From: DATEOR01 sp963766725
GTDB taxonomy: Bacteria; Actinomycetota; Thermoleophilia; Gaiellales; Gaiellaceae
Direction of reading: 5' to 3'
NCBI GenBank assembly: GCA_963766725.1
Contig: CAVYBK010000006.1
Span: forward strand, 475,779 to 539,778
DNA length: 64,000 bases
The position numbers were made by a program, and so were the translations under genes. A model generated the notes under the pieces. The model saw only the letters and a list, made by a program, of their open reading frames with translations, ran no database searches and was not told the DNA's origin. Each line of letters begins with the position of its first letter. Position 1 is the stretch's first letter. Shown piece by piece: positions 35,491 to 44,481 of this stretch.

Positions 35491-36715
35491 ATGCCACGGG
35501 CCATAAGGTTTCTTTCGGTAGGCGCGATCGCTCTCGTCAGCGCTATGGCGCTCTTTGCAGCTCCTGGCGTGGGCGTCGCAGCAACTTGCCTCGGGCACAA
35601 AGCGACGATCGTCGGCACGAACCGAGGAGATCGCTTGGTCGGAACGACGGCCCGGGACGTCATCGTCGGAAAGGGAGGAGGTGATCGGGTTTACGGGCGT
35701 GACGGCAACGACCTGGTGTGCGGGGGTCCGGGTCCTGACGAGCTCTTCCTGGGGCGAGGAGGGGACAGGGCGGAGTCTGGCCGGGGAAATGACCGCATCG
35801 AAGGTGGCGACGGTAGTGATGCCATCAACGGCGAGGGAGGAACCGATCTTCTGGACGGCGGCGATGGCACCGACACGTGTAAGCGGGGAGAACACGTTCT
35901 CGAATGCGAACCGGTTGTTTTCGACTGGGCGACCGCGGAATGGGACGGCTCACACAAGGGCCAGCCGCTCGACCTCACGGGCTACAAGAGGACATTCCAC
36001 GACAATTTCGACTCGCTCACGACCATCACCGACGGCGCCACCGGGGCGGGGCCCTGGTACGCGCCGGCACGACCGGATACGTCCCTGGCGCACTTCGTCA
36101 GCCCCATCGCAAACGCCGGTGACGTTCTCGATCGACACGCCGGGAGTGCTCACGATCACGATGCAGAAGGTGGGGACTTCCTGGTACTCCGGGCACATGC
36201 AGACGGTGGACAACGTCGGCGAGGGATTCGCACAGCGCTACGGCTACTTCGAGGCGAAGATGGCATTCCAGAAGGCGGTGTCATGGCCGGCCTTCTGGCT
36301 CTACACCCCCAAGCCCGACGAGGGCCCGGATCAGGCCCGCGCCGAGATCGACGTCATCGAGGCATACGGCGACAACGACTACGACGGGTACCACATGGCC
36401 GTTCACCGCCACTCTTCCTCGGGGAACGACTCCGCGGGGAACTACTCGGGGCTCTCTTCAATCCAGAACATGGGGATCTGGGGCTGGAACGACATGTTCG
36501 ACGGTCAATTCCACCGCTACGGGTGCATGGTCACGCGCAAGTGGATCACGATTTATCTCGAAGGCAAGGAGCTGTCCCGCTTCCCGACCTTCCCCGAAGC
36601 CAAGCGGCCGCTCTTCATGCGCGTCACGCTGGCGATGCAGGACGAGTTCGTCGACAAGGCGACCACCCCGACGCACATCTGGCTCGACTACGTTCGCGCC
36701 TACGCGCGGCGCTAG
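35491..36715 (+). CDS. Secreted GH16-family glycanase with N-terminal RTX repeats, one frameshift
   Basis: A signal peptide (FLSVGAIALVSAMALFAAPG) leads into about six calcium-binding RTX-like repeats (GGGGDRVYGRDGNDLVCGG, GRGNDRIEGGDGSDAI and so on). A linker follows, then a GH16 beta-jelly-roll domain with the catalytic EIDVIE motif (ARAEIDVIEAYGDN), FAQRYGYFEAKM before it and IWLDYVRAYARR at the end. The two parts are in different frames with the switch near 36110-36125. GH16 enzymes cut beta-glucans, galactans and related polymers; here it could trim or release the island's own polymer. It is the first gene inside the island. Confidence 0.85.
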
Positions 36716-36855
36716 CCGCGCCGGGGCGGAGTTCCGGCCTCAACAGAGCGATCCAGCCTCCGGGTGCTGGCCGGAGGAGATGAACCTGGAGCCGCGAAAA
36801 CAGTCGAGGTCGGCGGATTCCATCCGCCCACACGTGCTGGCTCCCGGCGGTTCCA

Positions 36856-37830
36856 TTGAGTGTCTCGGTCGTCATCCCCTGTTACAACCAGGGTCGCTTC
36901 CTGGGCGAGGCGATCGCGAGTGCCGATGCGCAGGGGAGCCTCGTTTCCGAGATCGTCGTCGTCGACGACGGCTCGACTGACGAGACGCGGGCAGTCGCAA
37001 CCCGGGATCCATCCGTCAGGTACCTCCATCAGGAACGACGGGGGCTCTCGGCGGCCCGGAATTCCGGTTGGCGCGCCTCCTCCGGCGACCACATCGCCTT
37101 CCTCGACGCAGACGACCGGCTCTTGCCGGGCGCGATCGAGGCGGGGATCGAAGCATTCGAGCGCTGGCCGCGAGCCGCCTTCGCCTTTGGACACTACGAG
37201 CTCATGGACGAGGAGGGCGCCGTCCTGCCGACGTGGAGAGAGCGCCGAATCGCGGACGACCAGTCCTTCACGAGCGGGGATTTCGAGCTCGTCCTCCCCG
37301 ACGGTCGCCGTGCCGGGAGGTCGCGCAACCCCGACGGGTGAGCGACCACTACACGGCGATGCTGCGGCGGAACTACATCAGCATGCACGCGGCTGTTCTC
37401 TACGGCAGTGCGGTCCTCGAGGAGACAGGCGGCTTCGATCCGCGCCTGAGTGCGCTCGAGGACTACGAGCTGTATCTGCGCGTGACACGCACGCACCCGG
37501 TCGCGGGCCACGACCAAGTCGTCGCGCAGTACCGGCGGCATCCGGCGGCGATGTCGCGCGACATGCTCAACATGCTGCGGCTCGCGCTTTTCGTCCTGCG
37601 CGAGCAGCGTCCGTATCTCGCCGAGGCACCCGGGCGCAACCGAGGCGTACCAGGAGGGGCTTACATTCTGGAAGATCCACTACAGCAAGCAGCTGATCCG
37701 AGACGTGCCGAGCCACCTCGCCGCCGGGCGGCTGCGTCAGGCCAGCAGCTCCTGCCTTTGGCCGCTTGCGCTCGCGGTCGGCGCCGAGCCGCGGGCGCCG
37801 CACCGGCTCGCTGGAGTGGCCGCGACGTGA
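36856..37830 (+). pseudogene. GT2 glycosyltransferase, frameshifted twice
   Basis: The N-terminal GT-A domain is typical: VSVVIPCYNQGRFLGEAI, the nucleotide-binding EIVVVDDGSTDETR, RNSGWRASSGDHIAFLDADD with the DxD metal site. The frame shifts near 37330 (into VSDHYTAMLRRNYISMHA and GGFDPRLSALEDYELYLRV with the catalytic ED) and again near 37645 (into EAYQEGLTFWKIHYSKQL), ending at a TGA at 37828-37830. The start is TTG 36856. Sugar and linkage unknown. Confidence 0.75.
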
Positions 37831-37930
37831 TCGCGGGGCTGATGACGGCGTTGTTCACCTCCTCCTTCTTGCTCCGTCGAGCGAGTGCGGGTGCAGCGCG
37901 CCCGCTCGTTGCCAAGGGTTGGGCGAACTG

Positions 37931-38859
37931 ATGACAAGGATCGACGGTCTTCGGGTGATTGGATCGGCCGGCGCGGCGGATCCGCATCGGGAGAGCCCCG
38001 GCAGCCCGAGCGACCGACGCGCGCCCGCAGGGGCGCGGAACCGGACAGCTGGATCGAGAACGCACCGACCAAGGGAAGGCGGGCGCTGAACCTTCGGGAG
38101 GTCTGGGGATACCGGGAGCTCGTGGTCTTCCTCGCTCAGCGCGACCTCAAGGCCCGATACAAGCAAGCGGCCTTCGGCGTCGGCTGGGCTCTCGTGCAGC
38201 CGATCGTCGGCGTTGTCGTCTTCACTATCGTCTTCAACCGCCTCGCCGGCGTGTCCACCGGAGACGTGCCCTACATCGTCTTCGCGCTCGTGGGCTTTCT
38301 CACCTGGTTGTACATCTCGTCCACGGTGACGGCGACGACGGGGAGCCTGGTCGGCAACGCGCCGCTCATCACCAAGGTGTACTTTCCGCGGTTGGTCGCC
38401 CCCCTCGGCGCGCTCGTTCCCGGGATGATCGACCTCGCCGTCGGATCCGGCCTCGTCGTCGGGCTCATGGCCTACTACGGCCTCGCACCCACCGCGCGGT
38501 TACTGGCCCTTCCGCTCTGCCTGCTTGGCATGATGGCCACGGCACTCGCCGTCGGGCTGCTGTTGGGGACGGTCAACGTCCGGTATCGCGACGTTGGGAA
38601 GACGACTGGGTTTCTCATCCAGCTCTGGCTGCTCTGCAGCCCCGTGGCGTATCCGAGCGATCTCGTGACCGGCCAATGGCGCTGGGTGTACGCGGTCAAC
38701 CCGGTCGTCGGCGTGATCGACAGCATACGCTGGTCCGTGCTGGCCACGGAGGCTCCGGGCCCCGAGCTCATCGTCTCGGCTGCCTCGCTCGCGATCCTGC
38801 TCTTCCTCGCCCTCCGCTACTTCGCCCGTACGGAACGCTCGTTCGCGGACGTGATCTGA
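37931..38859 (+). CDS. wzm: Wzm-type ABC-2 polysaccharide export permease
   Basis: Six membrane helices follow the family entry motif NLREVWGYRELVVFLAQRDL and KARYKQAAFGVGWALVQPIV. The C-terminal part has GLLLGTVNVRYRDVGKTTGF and SPVAYPSDLV, as in O-antigen/teichoic ABC permeases. The N-terminus is uncertain: ATG 37931 begins MTRIDGLRVIG in another frame and would need an indel near 38030 to join WIENAPTKGRRALNLREV; the alternative is an in-frame start further upstream (37885). The stop TGA at 38857-38859 overlaps the wzt ATG (TGATG). Confidence 0.88.
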
Positions 38860-40079
38860 TGGCGACTGCGATCGAACTGGATCGAGTCTCGAAGCGATAC
38901 ACGCTCGGGGAGTTTCGCGGCGGGGGCGATGCAGTCAGAGACGTGATCTCTGCGTCGGTCCGTCGCATGGTCAGAATCGAACGGGCGCCCCAGCCACGCG
39001 AGCACTGGGCGTTGCGGGACGTAAGTGTGACGGCCGAGCAAGGAGAGACCATCGGGATCATTGGGCGGAACGGCGCCGGGAAGAGCACGCTGCTCAAGAT
39101 CGTCACCCGGATCACAGAACCGACGTCCGGAGTCTCGCGGACACGGGGCCGCGTCGGCGCCCTGCTCGACGTCGGGACGGGTTTCCACCCGGAGCTGACG
39201 GGCCGAGAGAACGTCTACCTCAACGGTGCCGTTCTCGGCATGAGTCGTCGTGAGATCAAGCGGAACTTCGAGGAAATCGTCGAGTTCGCGGGTGTCGCTC
39301 GGTTCCTCGACACGCCCGTGAAGCGCTACTCGTCCGGAATGTATCTCCGGCTCGCGTTCGCCGTCGCCGCGCATCTCCAGGCCGAGATCATGGCCGTCGA
39401 CGAGGTGCTCGCCGTCGGCGACCTGGAATTCCAGCGGAAATGTCTCAACAAGATGGATTCCCTCGAGGCGGAAGGGCGGACGGTGATGTTCGTCACCCAC
39501 AACCTCGATGCAGTGGCCCGCCTATGCCGGACGTCGATCTGGCTCGACCGAGGGAAGGTCGCCGCGTACGGGCCGACGAAGGAAGTCATGCGCGCCTACT
39601 TGACCTCGGGCGCCGCGCGTTCGCACGAGCGGGCCTTCGCCGGCGAGGCGGGCCTGCCCGCTTCGCTCGAGCTCGTCCGGATACTCGATGCTTCGGGCGC
39701 GCTCGCGACCGTGCTCCCGCGCGACGAGCCCTTCGTAATCGAGATGCAGTTCGTCCTCCACGAGCCCGTTCCGACTCTCGACTTCGCCGTGTTCCTGCAC
39801 GACCTGCGCGGACTGCGGGTGCTTGAGGAGGCCTGGTCCGAGACCGCGCCCACCGAGCGCGGAGCGCCGGGCAGATACGTGGCCAGGATCGAGATCCCGG
39901 CGCTCCTCGCGGTCGGCGAATACGTCACTGGCGTCTGGCTCGGCTCCGCGTACCAGACGCTCGCGTTCGAGACGGACATCCTCCGGTTTCGGCTCCAGGG
40001 TGATTCCCACGGCAGAAATGATCGCGTCGTGCAGCTCGGTCTTCCCTGGGAAGTCTCGCGGGCGAAAGTCTCCGACTGA
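38859..40079 (+). CDS. wzt: Wzt-type ABC ATPase with C-terminal polymer-recognition domain
   Basis: The 406-residue protein has Walker A GRNGAGKST, the Wzt-specific segment LDVGTGFHPELTGRENVYLN, signature KRYSSGMYLRLAFAVAA, Walker B EIMAVDEVLAVGD and switch VTHN. After about residue 250 comes a ~150-residue beta domain (LVRILDASGALATVLPRDE, YVTGVWLGSAYQTLAFETD) typical of Wzt C-terminal domains that recognise the non-reducing end of the polymer. It pairs with the upstream permease to export a completed chain. Confidence 0.93.
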   Translation: MATAIELDRVSKRYTLGEFRGGGDAVRDVISASVRRMVRIERAPQPREHWALRDVSVTAEQGETIGIIGRNGAGKSTLLKIVTRITEPTSGVSRTRGRVGALLDVGTGFHPELTGRENVYLNGAVLGMSRREIKRNFEEIVEFAGVARFLDTPVKRYSSGMYLRLAFAVAAHLQAEIMAVDEVLAVGDLEFQRKCLNKMDSLEAEGRTVMFVTHNLDAVARLCRTSIWLDRGKVAAYGPTKEVMRAYLTSGAARSHERAFAGEAGLPASLELVRILDASGALATVLPRDEPFVIEMQFVLHEPVPTLDFAVFLHDLRGLRVLEEAWSETAPTERGAPGRYVARIEIPALLAVGEYVTGVWLGSAYQTLAFETDILRFRLQGDSHGRNDRVVQLGLPWEVSRAKVSD

Positions 40080-40088
40080 CCGGTCCTC

Positions 40089-41333
40089 GTGTCGTACACG
40101 ATCTTCGACATCGAGATCACGGAGCCGATTGGCGACCTCCATGCCGCCGGCGACGACGAAGGTGTGGCTATCCTCGTGCGACGAAAGGGCGTGCCGATCG
40201 CCTTCTGGATGGAGGAGCTCGGTTCGAGGCGGGCGCTTCGCTCGGACGCCCTCGCCGACGAGATCGCCCGCCGGGCTGGCGAGGAGATCCTCGCCGAGGC
40301 GATCCGAGAGGAGCTGGGCCGGTCCTTCGCTCCACCGCAGCTGCCACTCGTCTCAGTCGCGATCTGCACGAGGGACGGGAGCGAGAGGGTGGCACGACTC
40401 CTGGATTCGCTCGGGAAGACGCTGCCCACCGTAGCGGAGCCCAACGGCAGCCTCGACATCATCGTCGTGGACAACGCGCCGTCCGACGACCGGACTCACA
40501 CGCTCGTCGACGAGTGGGGCGGAGCACGGTACGTTCTCGAGCCACGGCCCGGGCTGAACTTCGCGAGGAATCGGGCGATCGCGGAAGCGCGAGGTGCGCT
40601 GCTCGCATTCCTGGACGACGACGTGGTCGTGGACCGGCACTGGCGACGCGGCCTCGCAGAAGCGGTCGGCGAGAATCCGGACGCCGTGGCCTTTACGGGC
40701 CTGGTGCTACCCCTGGAGCTCGCGACAAGGGCCCAGGTGATTTTCGAGCAGCGGGGCGGGTTCCGGCGTGGTTTCGAGAAGATCCGGTACGGAGCCAGGC
40801 TGCCGGGAAACCCTCTCTACCCCGCAGGGGCCGGCATATTTGGGGCGGGCGCCAACATGGCGTTCCGGACGGATGTCTTGAGGGAGATCGGCGGCTTCGA
40901 CGAGGCACTGGACACCGGTGGGCCAGTCCCGGGCGGGGGCGACCTCGACATCTTCTACCGGATCATCCGGGCGGGACGGTCGATCGTGTACGAGCCCCGT
41001 TTTCTTGCCTTTCACGAGCATCGACGGGAGCTTGCCGAGCTCCGGCGCCAGTATCGCAGGAGCTGGGGGCTCGGCTTCATGGTCTTCGTAACCAAGTGCC
41101 TGCGGGCAGACCCGGAACGGCGCTTGCAGCTGCTTGCCTTCATCGCCTGGTGGTTCCGCTGGGAGCTCTTCGAGCTGGGCCGCAGCATCGCTGGCCGCCA
41201 TCCGATACGCGGCTCCGATCCGATACCCCCGGCCATGATCCTGGGCGAGCTCTACGGCGGCATCGTCGGGCTGCTTGGGGGCTACGGCCGGTCGCGAAGG
41301 CGCGTGGCACGGATCCGGAGGAGCTTGCCGTGA
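40089..41333 (+). CDS. GT2 glycosyltransferase with an N-terminal accessory module
   Basis: 414 residues from GTG 40089. The first ~85 residues form a separate module (YTIFDIEITEPIGDL, EGVAILVRRKGVPIAFWM). The GT-A domain follows: LVSVAICTRDGSERVARLLD, IIVVDNAPSD, FARNRAIAEARGALLAFLDD with the DDD site, AGANMAFRTDVLREIGGFDE, and GGDLDIFYRIIRAG with the catalytic acidic residue. The C-terminus has an amphipathic Trp-rich helix (AFIAWWFRWELFEL). The N-terminal module recurs in the enzyme at 42373-43701. The acceptor is unknown; it belongs to the ABC-dependent operon. Confidence 0.88.
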   Translation: MSYTIFDIEITEPIGDLHAAGDDEGVAILVRRKGVPIAFWMEELGSRRALRSDALADEIARRAGEEILAEAIREELGRSFAPPQLPLVSVAICTRDGSERVARLLDSLGKTLPTVAEPNGSLDIIVVDNAPSDDRTHTLVDEWGGARYVLEPRPGLNFARNRAIAEARGALLAFLDDDVVVDRHWRRGLAEAVGENPDAVAFTGLVLPLELATRAQVIFEQRGGFRRGFEKIRYGARLPGNPLYPAGAGIFGAGANMAFRTDVLREIGGFDEALDTGGPVPGGGDLDIFYRIIRAGRSIVYEPRFLAFHEHRRELAELRRQYRRSWGLGFMVFVTKCLRADPERRLQLLAFIAWWFRWELFELGRSIAGRHPIRGSDPIPPAMILGELYGGIVGLLGGYGRSRRRVARIRRSLP

Positions 41334-42376
41334 ACCGCCCCACCCCGCCCCTGCTCGAGCTCGTGATCTGCACCTACAACAACGCCTCCATGCTCGACTT
41401 AGCGCTGTCTTCCCTTGCCCGCCAGGAACCGTCCACCCAGGCGGACTGGGCCTGCCTCGTCGTGGACAACAACTGCACGGACGCAACAGCGGACGTGGTC
41501 GCCGGGCACATGCGCGCCGGTCGCATTCCCGGGCTGCGGCTCGTCCACGAGCCTGTTCAAGGCCTCACTCCTGCCAGGCTTCGAGGCGTCGTGAGCACCA
41601 CGGCGCCGTGGATCGGATTCATCGACGACGATTGCCTGCTCCGGGACGACTGGGTGAGGAATGGGATCCACTTCGCCCTCGAGCACCCGACGGCAGGCGG
41701 GTTCGGCGGCCGTGTCGCCCTCGACTGGGAGCAGCCGCCGCGGGGGTACGTCAAGCGGCACGGCGGGTGCTTCGCGGAGCAGGATCACGGCCCGGCGGAG
41801 CGGATCGTACCGGCCCTCGCGGGCGCCGGTCTCGTCCTTCGGCGGACGGCGATCGAGGAGTCGGGGTGGGTGGACGAGCCCCTGCTCGCGGATCGAGTGG
41901 GACACGAGCTCACCTCGGGAGGCGACGTCGAGATGTCGCTTCGCGTGGCTGGGAGCGGGCACGAGCTCTGGTACACGCCTGCGTGCGAGCTCCGGCACCG
42001 GATCCCCGAGCGGCGCACGTCCTTCGCGTACGTCGCGGCGATGTCCCGGGCTCTGGGTGCGAGCCAGACGTACGCCGACGCTCTCGTTTGGAAGGGTTCG
42101 GTCGCGTCCTGGCTCGCGACGTCGGTCGGCCGTCTCTGCCGGGCGGCGTTGGTGAGCTCCGCCATGATTCCGGCGGCGATTCGCTCGCGGACGAGAGCGG
42201 CCGACCTGGCTATCAGCTTGAGCTTCCTCTTCGGACGCACACGCGGCTACTACAGGGTGATCCGGATGGATCGGGACCGACGGCAAGCGCTCATCGGAGG
42301 AGCCCACCCGACTCGTCGACTCCGGCGGCCGCTCCTCCGGGAAGCGAGCGACGGCGGGCTGAGGCGGCCCGGATGA
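41330..42376 (+). CDS. GT2 glycosyltransferase
   Basis: 348 residues from GTG 41330, overlapping the previous stop (GTGA). It lacks the N-terminal module of its neighbours. Motifs: LELVICTYNNASMLDLALSS, CLVVDNNCTDATADVV, APWIGFIDDDCLLRDDWV with the DDD metal site, AGLVLRRTAIEESGWVDE and GGDVEMSLRVAGSG with the catalytic Glu. The C-terminal helices are hydrophobic and basic, suggesting membrane association. Likely adds one sugar of the repeat unit. Confidence 0.88.
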   Translation: MNRPTPPLLELVICTYNNASMLDLALSSLARQEPSTQADWACLVVDNNCTDATADVVAGHMRAGRIPGLRLVHEPVQGLTPARLRGVVSTTAPWIGFIDDDCLLRDDWVRNGIHFALEHPTAGGFGGRVALDWEQPPRGYVKRHGGCFAEQDHGPAERIVPALAGAGLVLRRTAIEESGWVDEPLLADRVGHELTSGGDVEMSLRVAGSGHELWYTPACELRHRIPERRTSFAYVAAMSRALGASQTYADALVWKGSVASWLATSVGRLCRAALVSSAMIPAAIRSRTRAADLAISLSFLFGRTRGYYRVIRMDRDRRQALIGGAHPTRRLRRPLLREASDGGLRRPG

Positions 42377-43701
42377 GCGACTTTCGACCCTGGAAGGTGC
42401 TCGACATTCGATTGAACGAGCCCCTCCCGTCGCTTGCCGGCAAAACCGACATCGAAGGCTACTGGGCCGTCTTCTGGTGGCACGACACGCCGCTCGGCCA
42501 TCTCGCGATCCCCTCCTTCCAGCTTCCGATGACGTCCGCTTCGCTCGCCGCTCGGGCCTCGAGAGCCGTAGCGCCCTCGGTCGGGAGGCTGCTCGTCGGC
42601 CAGGGCTTCGAGCCCCCCCTGCCGGTTCCGCGGCGCAAGCAGCACATGCAGGCTCCCCCGAAGCTTGCATCTCTCCTCGAGCTGGATTCGCCGCTCTCGA
42701 CGCTGTCGCACACCGCTCGAAGGGCGCCCTCCGGTCAGGCGTCGATAGCGGTCGCCGTCTGCACCCGCGAGCGGCCGGCTGAGCTGGCCCGTTGCCTCGC
42801 CTCGCTCAGCGCGCTCTCGCCACCGCCGCGTGAGATCGTCGTCGTCGACAACGCACCGACGTCCGACGCGACCCGCACGGTCACCGAGGACGTTCCCGGA
42901 GTTCGCTACGTGCGCGAACCGCGTGCCGGCCTGGCCGTCGCACGCAACACCGCCGTCGGGGCCACCACAGCCGACATCCTCGCCTTCACCGACGACGACG
43001 TCACCGTCGCGCCCGACTGGATCGCCGGGGTGCAGGTCGCGTTCGCCGATCCGGAAGTGCTGGCCGTCACCGGGCTGATTCTTCCGGCCGAGCTGGAGAC
43101 CGAGGCGCAGTACGCCTTCCAGTTGGCGGGGGAGAAGTGGGGATACCGGAGTGTCGACTTCGGGCCCGACTTCTTCGCGACGATGAGAGCGCGCGGCGTC
43201 CCGGTGTGGCGAATCGGCGCCGGCGCGAACATGGCCTTCCGCCGCCGCGCTTTCGACCTCGTCGGCTACTTCGACGAGAGGCTGGGCGCCGGAGCATCGG
43301 GTTGCAGCGAGGATTCGGAGATGTGGTACCGCGTACTCGCCGAGGGCCACCGCTGCCGGTATGAACCGTCGGCTGTCGTCTTCCACCATCATCGCTCGGA
43401 CTGGGACTCGCTCAGCGCGCAGCTCCACTCCTACATGCGTGGTCACACGGTGGCGCTGCTCGTGCAGTTCGAGCGCTACCGGCATTGGGGAAACCTCTAC
43501 AGGATCGCCGTCGGTATTCCCGCGTACTACGGGAGGAGAGCGCTACGCCAGGCTGTCCGCGGGGTGCTACCGCAGGCCGTCCGCAGGGCGAAAACGGCCA
43601 GCCTGCCGCTCACGCCGCAGGTCCGCGGATATCTGAGCGGAGTGTGGTACTACCTCCGGCATCAAGAGGCGGGCGCAGACCTGCGCTCGCACGCGCGCTA
43701 G
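42373..43701 (+). CDS. GT2 glycosyltransferase with the same N-terminal module
   Basis: 442 residues; its ATG overlaps the preceding TGA (ATGA). The N-terminal module (WKVLDIRLNEPLPSL, EGYWAVFWWHDTPLGHLAIP) is homologous in layout to that at 40089. The GT-A domain has SIAVAVCTRERPAELARCLA, IVVVDNAPTSDATRTV, VARNTAVGATTADILAFTDD with DDD, and ASGCSEDSEMWYRVLAEG with the catalytic Glu/Asp. Its C-terminal region contains a Tyr/Trp-rich membrane-associating segment. One of four GT2 enzymes in the ABC operon. Confidence 0.88.
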   Translation: MSDFRPWKVLDIRLNEPLPSLAGKTDIEGYWAVFWWHDTPLGHLAIPSFQLPMTSASLAARASRAVAPSVGRLLVGQGFEPPLPVPRRKQHMQAPPKLASLLELDSPLSTLSHTARRAPSGQASIAVAVCTRERPAELARCLASLSALSPPPREIVVVDNAPTSDATRTVTEDVPGVRYVREPRAGLAVARNTAVGATTADILAFTDDDVTVAPDWIAGVQVAFADPEVLAVTGLILPAELETEAQYAFQLAGEKWGYRSVDFGPDFFATMRARGVPVWRIGAGANMAFRRRAFDLVGYFDERLGAGASGCSEDSEMWYRVLAEGHRCRYEPSAVVFHHHRSDWDSLSAQLHSYMRGHTVALLVQFERYRHWGNLYRIAVGIPAYYGRRALRQAVRGVLPQAVRRAKTASLPLTPQVRGYLSGVWYYLRHQEAGADLRSHAR

Positions 43702-43702
43702 C

Positions 43703-44461
43703 ATGACCGCCCCCGCGTACAAGGAGTCCCGCCGGGCATTTCTCCAGCGCAATCCGTTCGTCTGCCCGAGGACGCTCGGGTTCTTCTACCGCGAGAAGAT
43801 GCGGGCGATCCACCAGATCGCTCCGGACCTGCCGTTCGCCGACATCCTCGAGGTCGGCGGTGGACAGAGCGGACTCACCCGGCTGCTCTATCCGCGGGCG
43901 CAGGTCGTCAACCTCGATCTCGACCCCAGCTTCGCCGATGCGCCGTGCAACAGCGCGGAGGGAGTTCGCTTCGTGTGCGGGGACGCGACCGCCCTCGTGT
44001 TCCCGGACGGCTCGTTCGACGCGGTCACGATGTTCGATGTGCTGGAGCACGTACCCGAGCACGAACGAGCGATCTCGGAGGCCTTCCGGGTCCTCCGGCC
44101 GGGGGGCTGGCTGCTTGTCACGACACCGAACGAGAACTGGCGGTTTCCGTACTACCGGGCACTGCGGCGGTTCTGCCCGGACGAGTCCGAGATGATGGCC
44201 GAGTGGGGCCACGTCCGCCGCGGCTACTCGCTCGCCGAGATGCGGGAGCTCGTGGGCGTCCCCTGCCAGGGCCACGCGACGTTCATCACGCCCCTGACCG
44301 TCCTCTGCCATGACGTGTCGTTCTGCCGGGCTCGACACGACGTGCGCAGGGCGATCTGCGTTGCGCTCGCTCCCCTGACGCTCGTCGGTTACGCCGTGCA
44401 CCGTCCGAGCGGCCGCGGGACGGAGCGGGCCTCAGGCTGGCAGAAGCCCGCATTGGGGTGA
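43703..44461 (+). CDS. SAM-dependent methyltransferase (class I)
   Basis: 252 residues. Motif I is ADILEVGGGQSGLTRLLYP, the acidic strand-2 end is VVNLDLDP, and motif post-I/II reads VRFVCGDATALVFPDGSFDA with DVLEHVPEHERAISEAFRVL. This is the Methyltransf_11/23 type seen in polysaccharide loci, where it can cap a chain terminus by methylation. The ABC-exported polymers of other bacteria often carry such terminal caps recognised by Wzt, so the pairing with wzt is suggestive. It starts 1 nt after the GT2 stop. Confidence 0.85.
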   Translation: MTAPAYKESRRAFLQRNPFVCPRTLGFFYREKMRAIHQIAPDLPFADILEVGGGQSGLTRLLYPRAQVVNLDLDPSFADAPCNSAEGVRFVCGDATALVFPDGSFDAVTMFDVLEHVPEHERAISEAFRVLRPGGWLLVTTPNENWRFPYYRALRRFCPDESEMMAEWGHVRRGYSLAEMRELVGVPCQGHATFITPLTVLCHDVSFCRARHDVRRAICVALAPLTLVGYAVHRPSGRGTERASGWQKPALG

Positions 44462-44481
44462 AGGGGTGAAGGAGCGCTTAC

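Noticed and set aside
35227..35895. Possible integrase or regulator gene on the minus strand near the left repeat
   Set aside because: The frame is antisense to the RTX repeat gene and shows no recombinase Arg-His-Arg-Tyr pattern.
37827..37931. 34-codon gene between the GT2 and wzm genes
   Set aside because: GTG 37827 overlaps the GT2 stop but the peptide has no ribosome site or recognisable pattern; more likely part of a misread junction.
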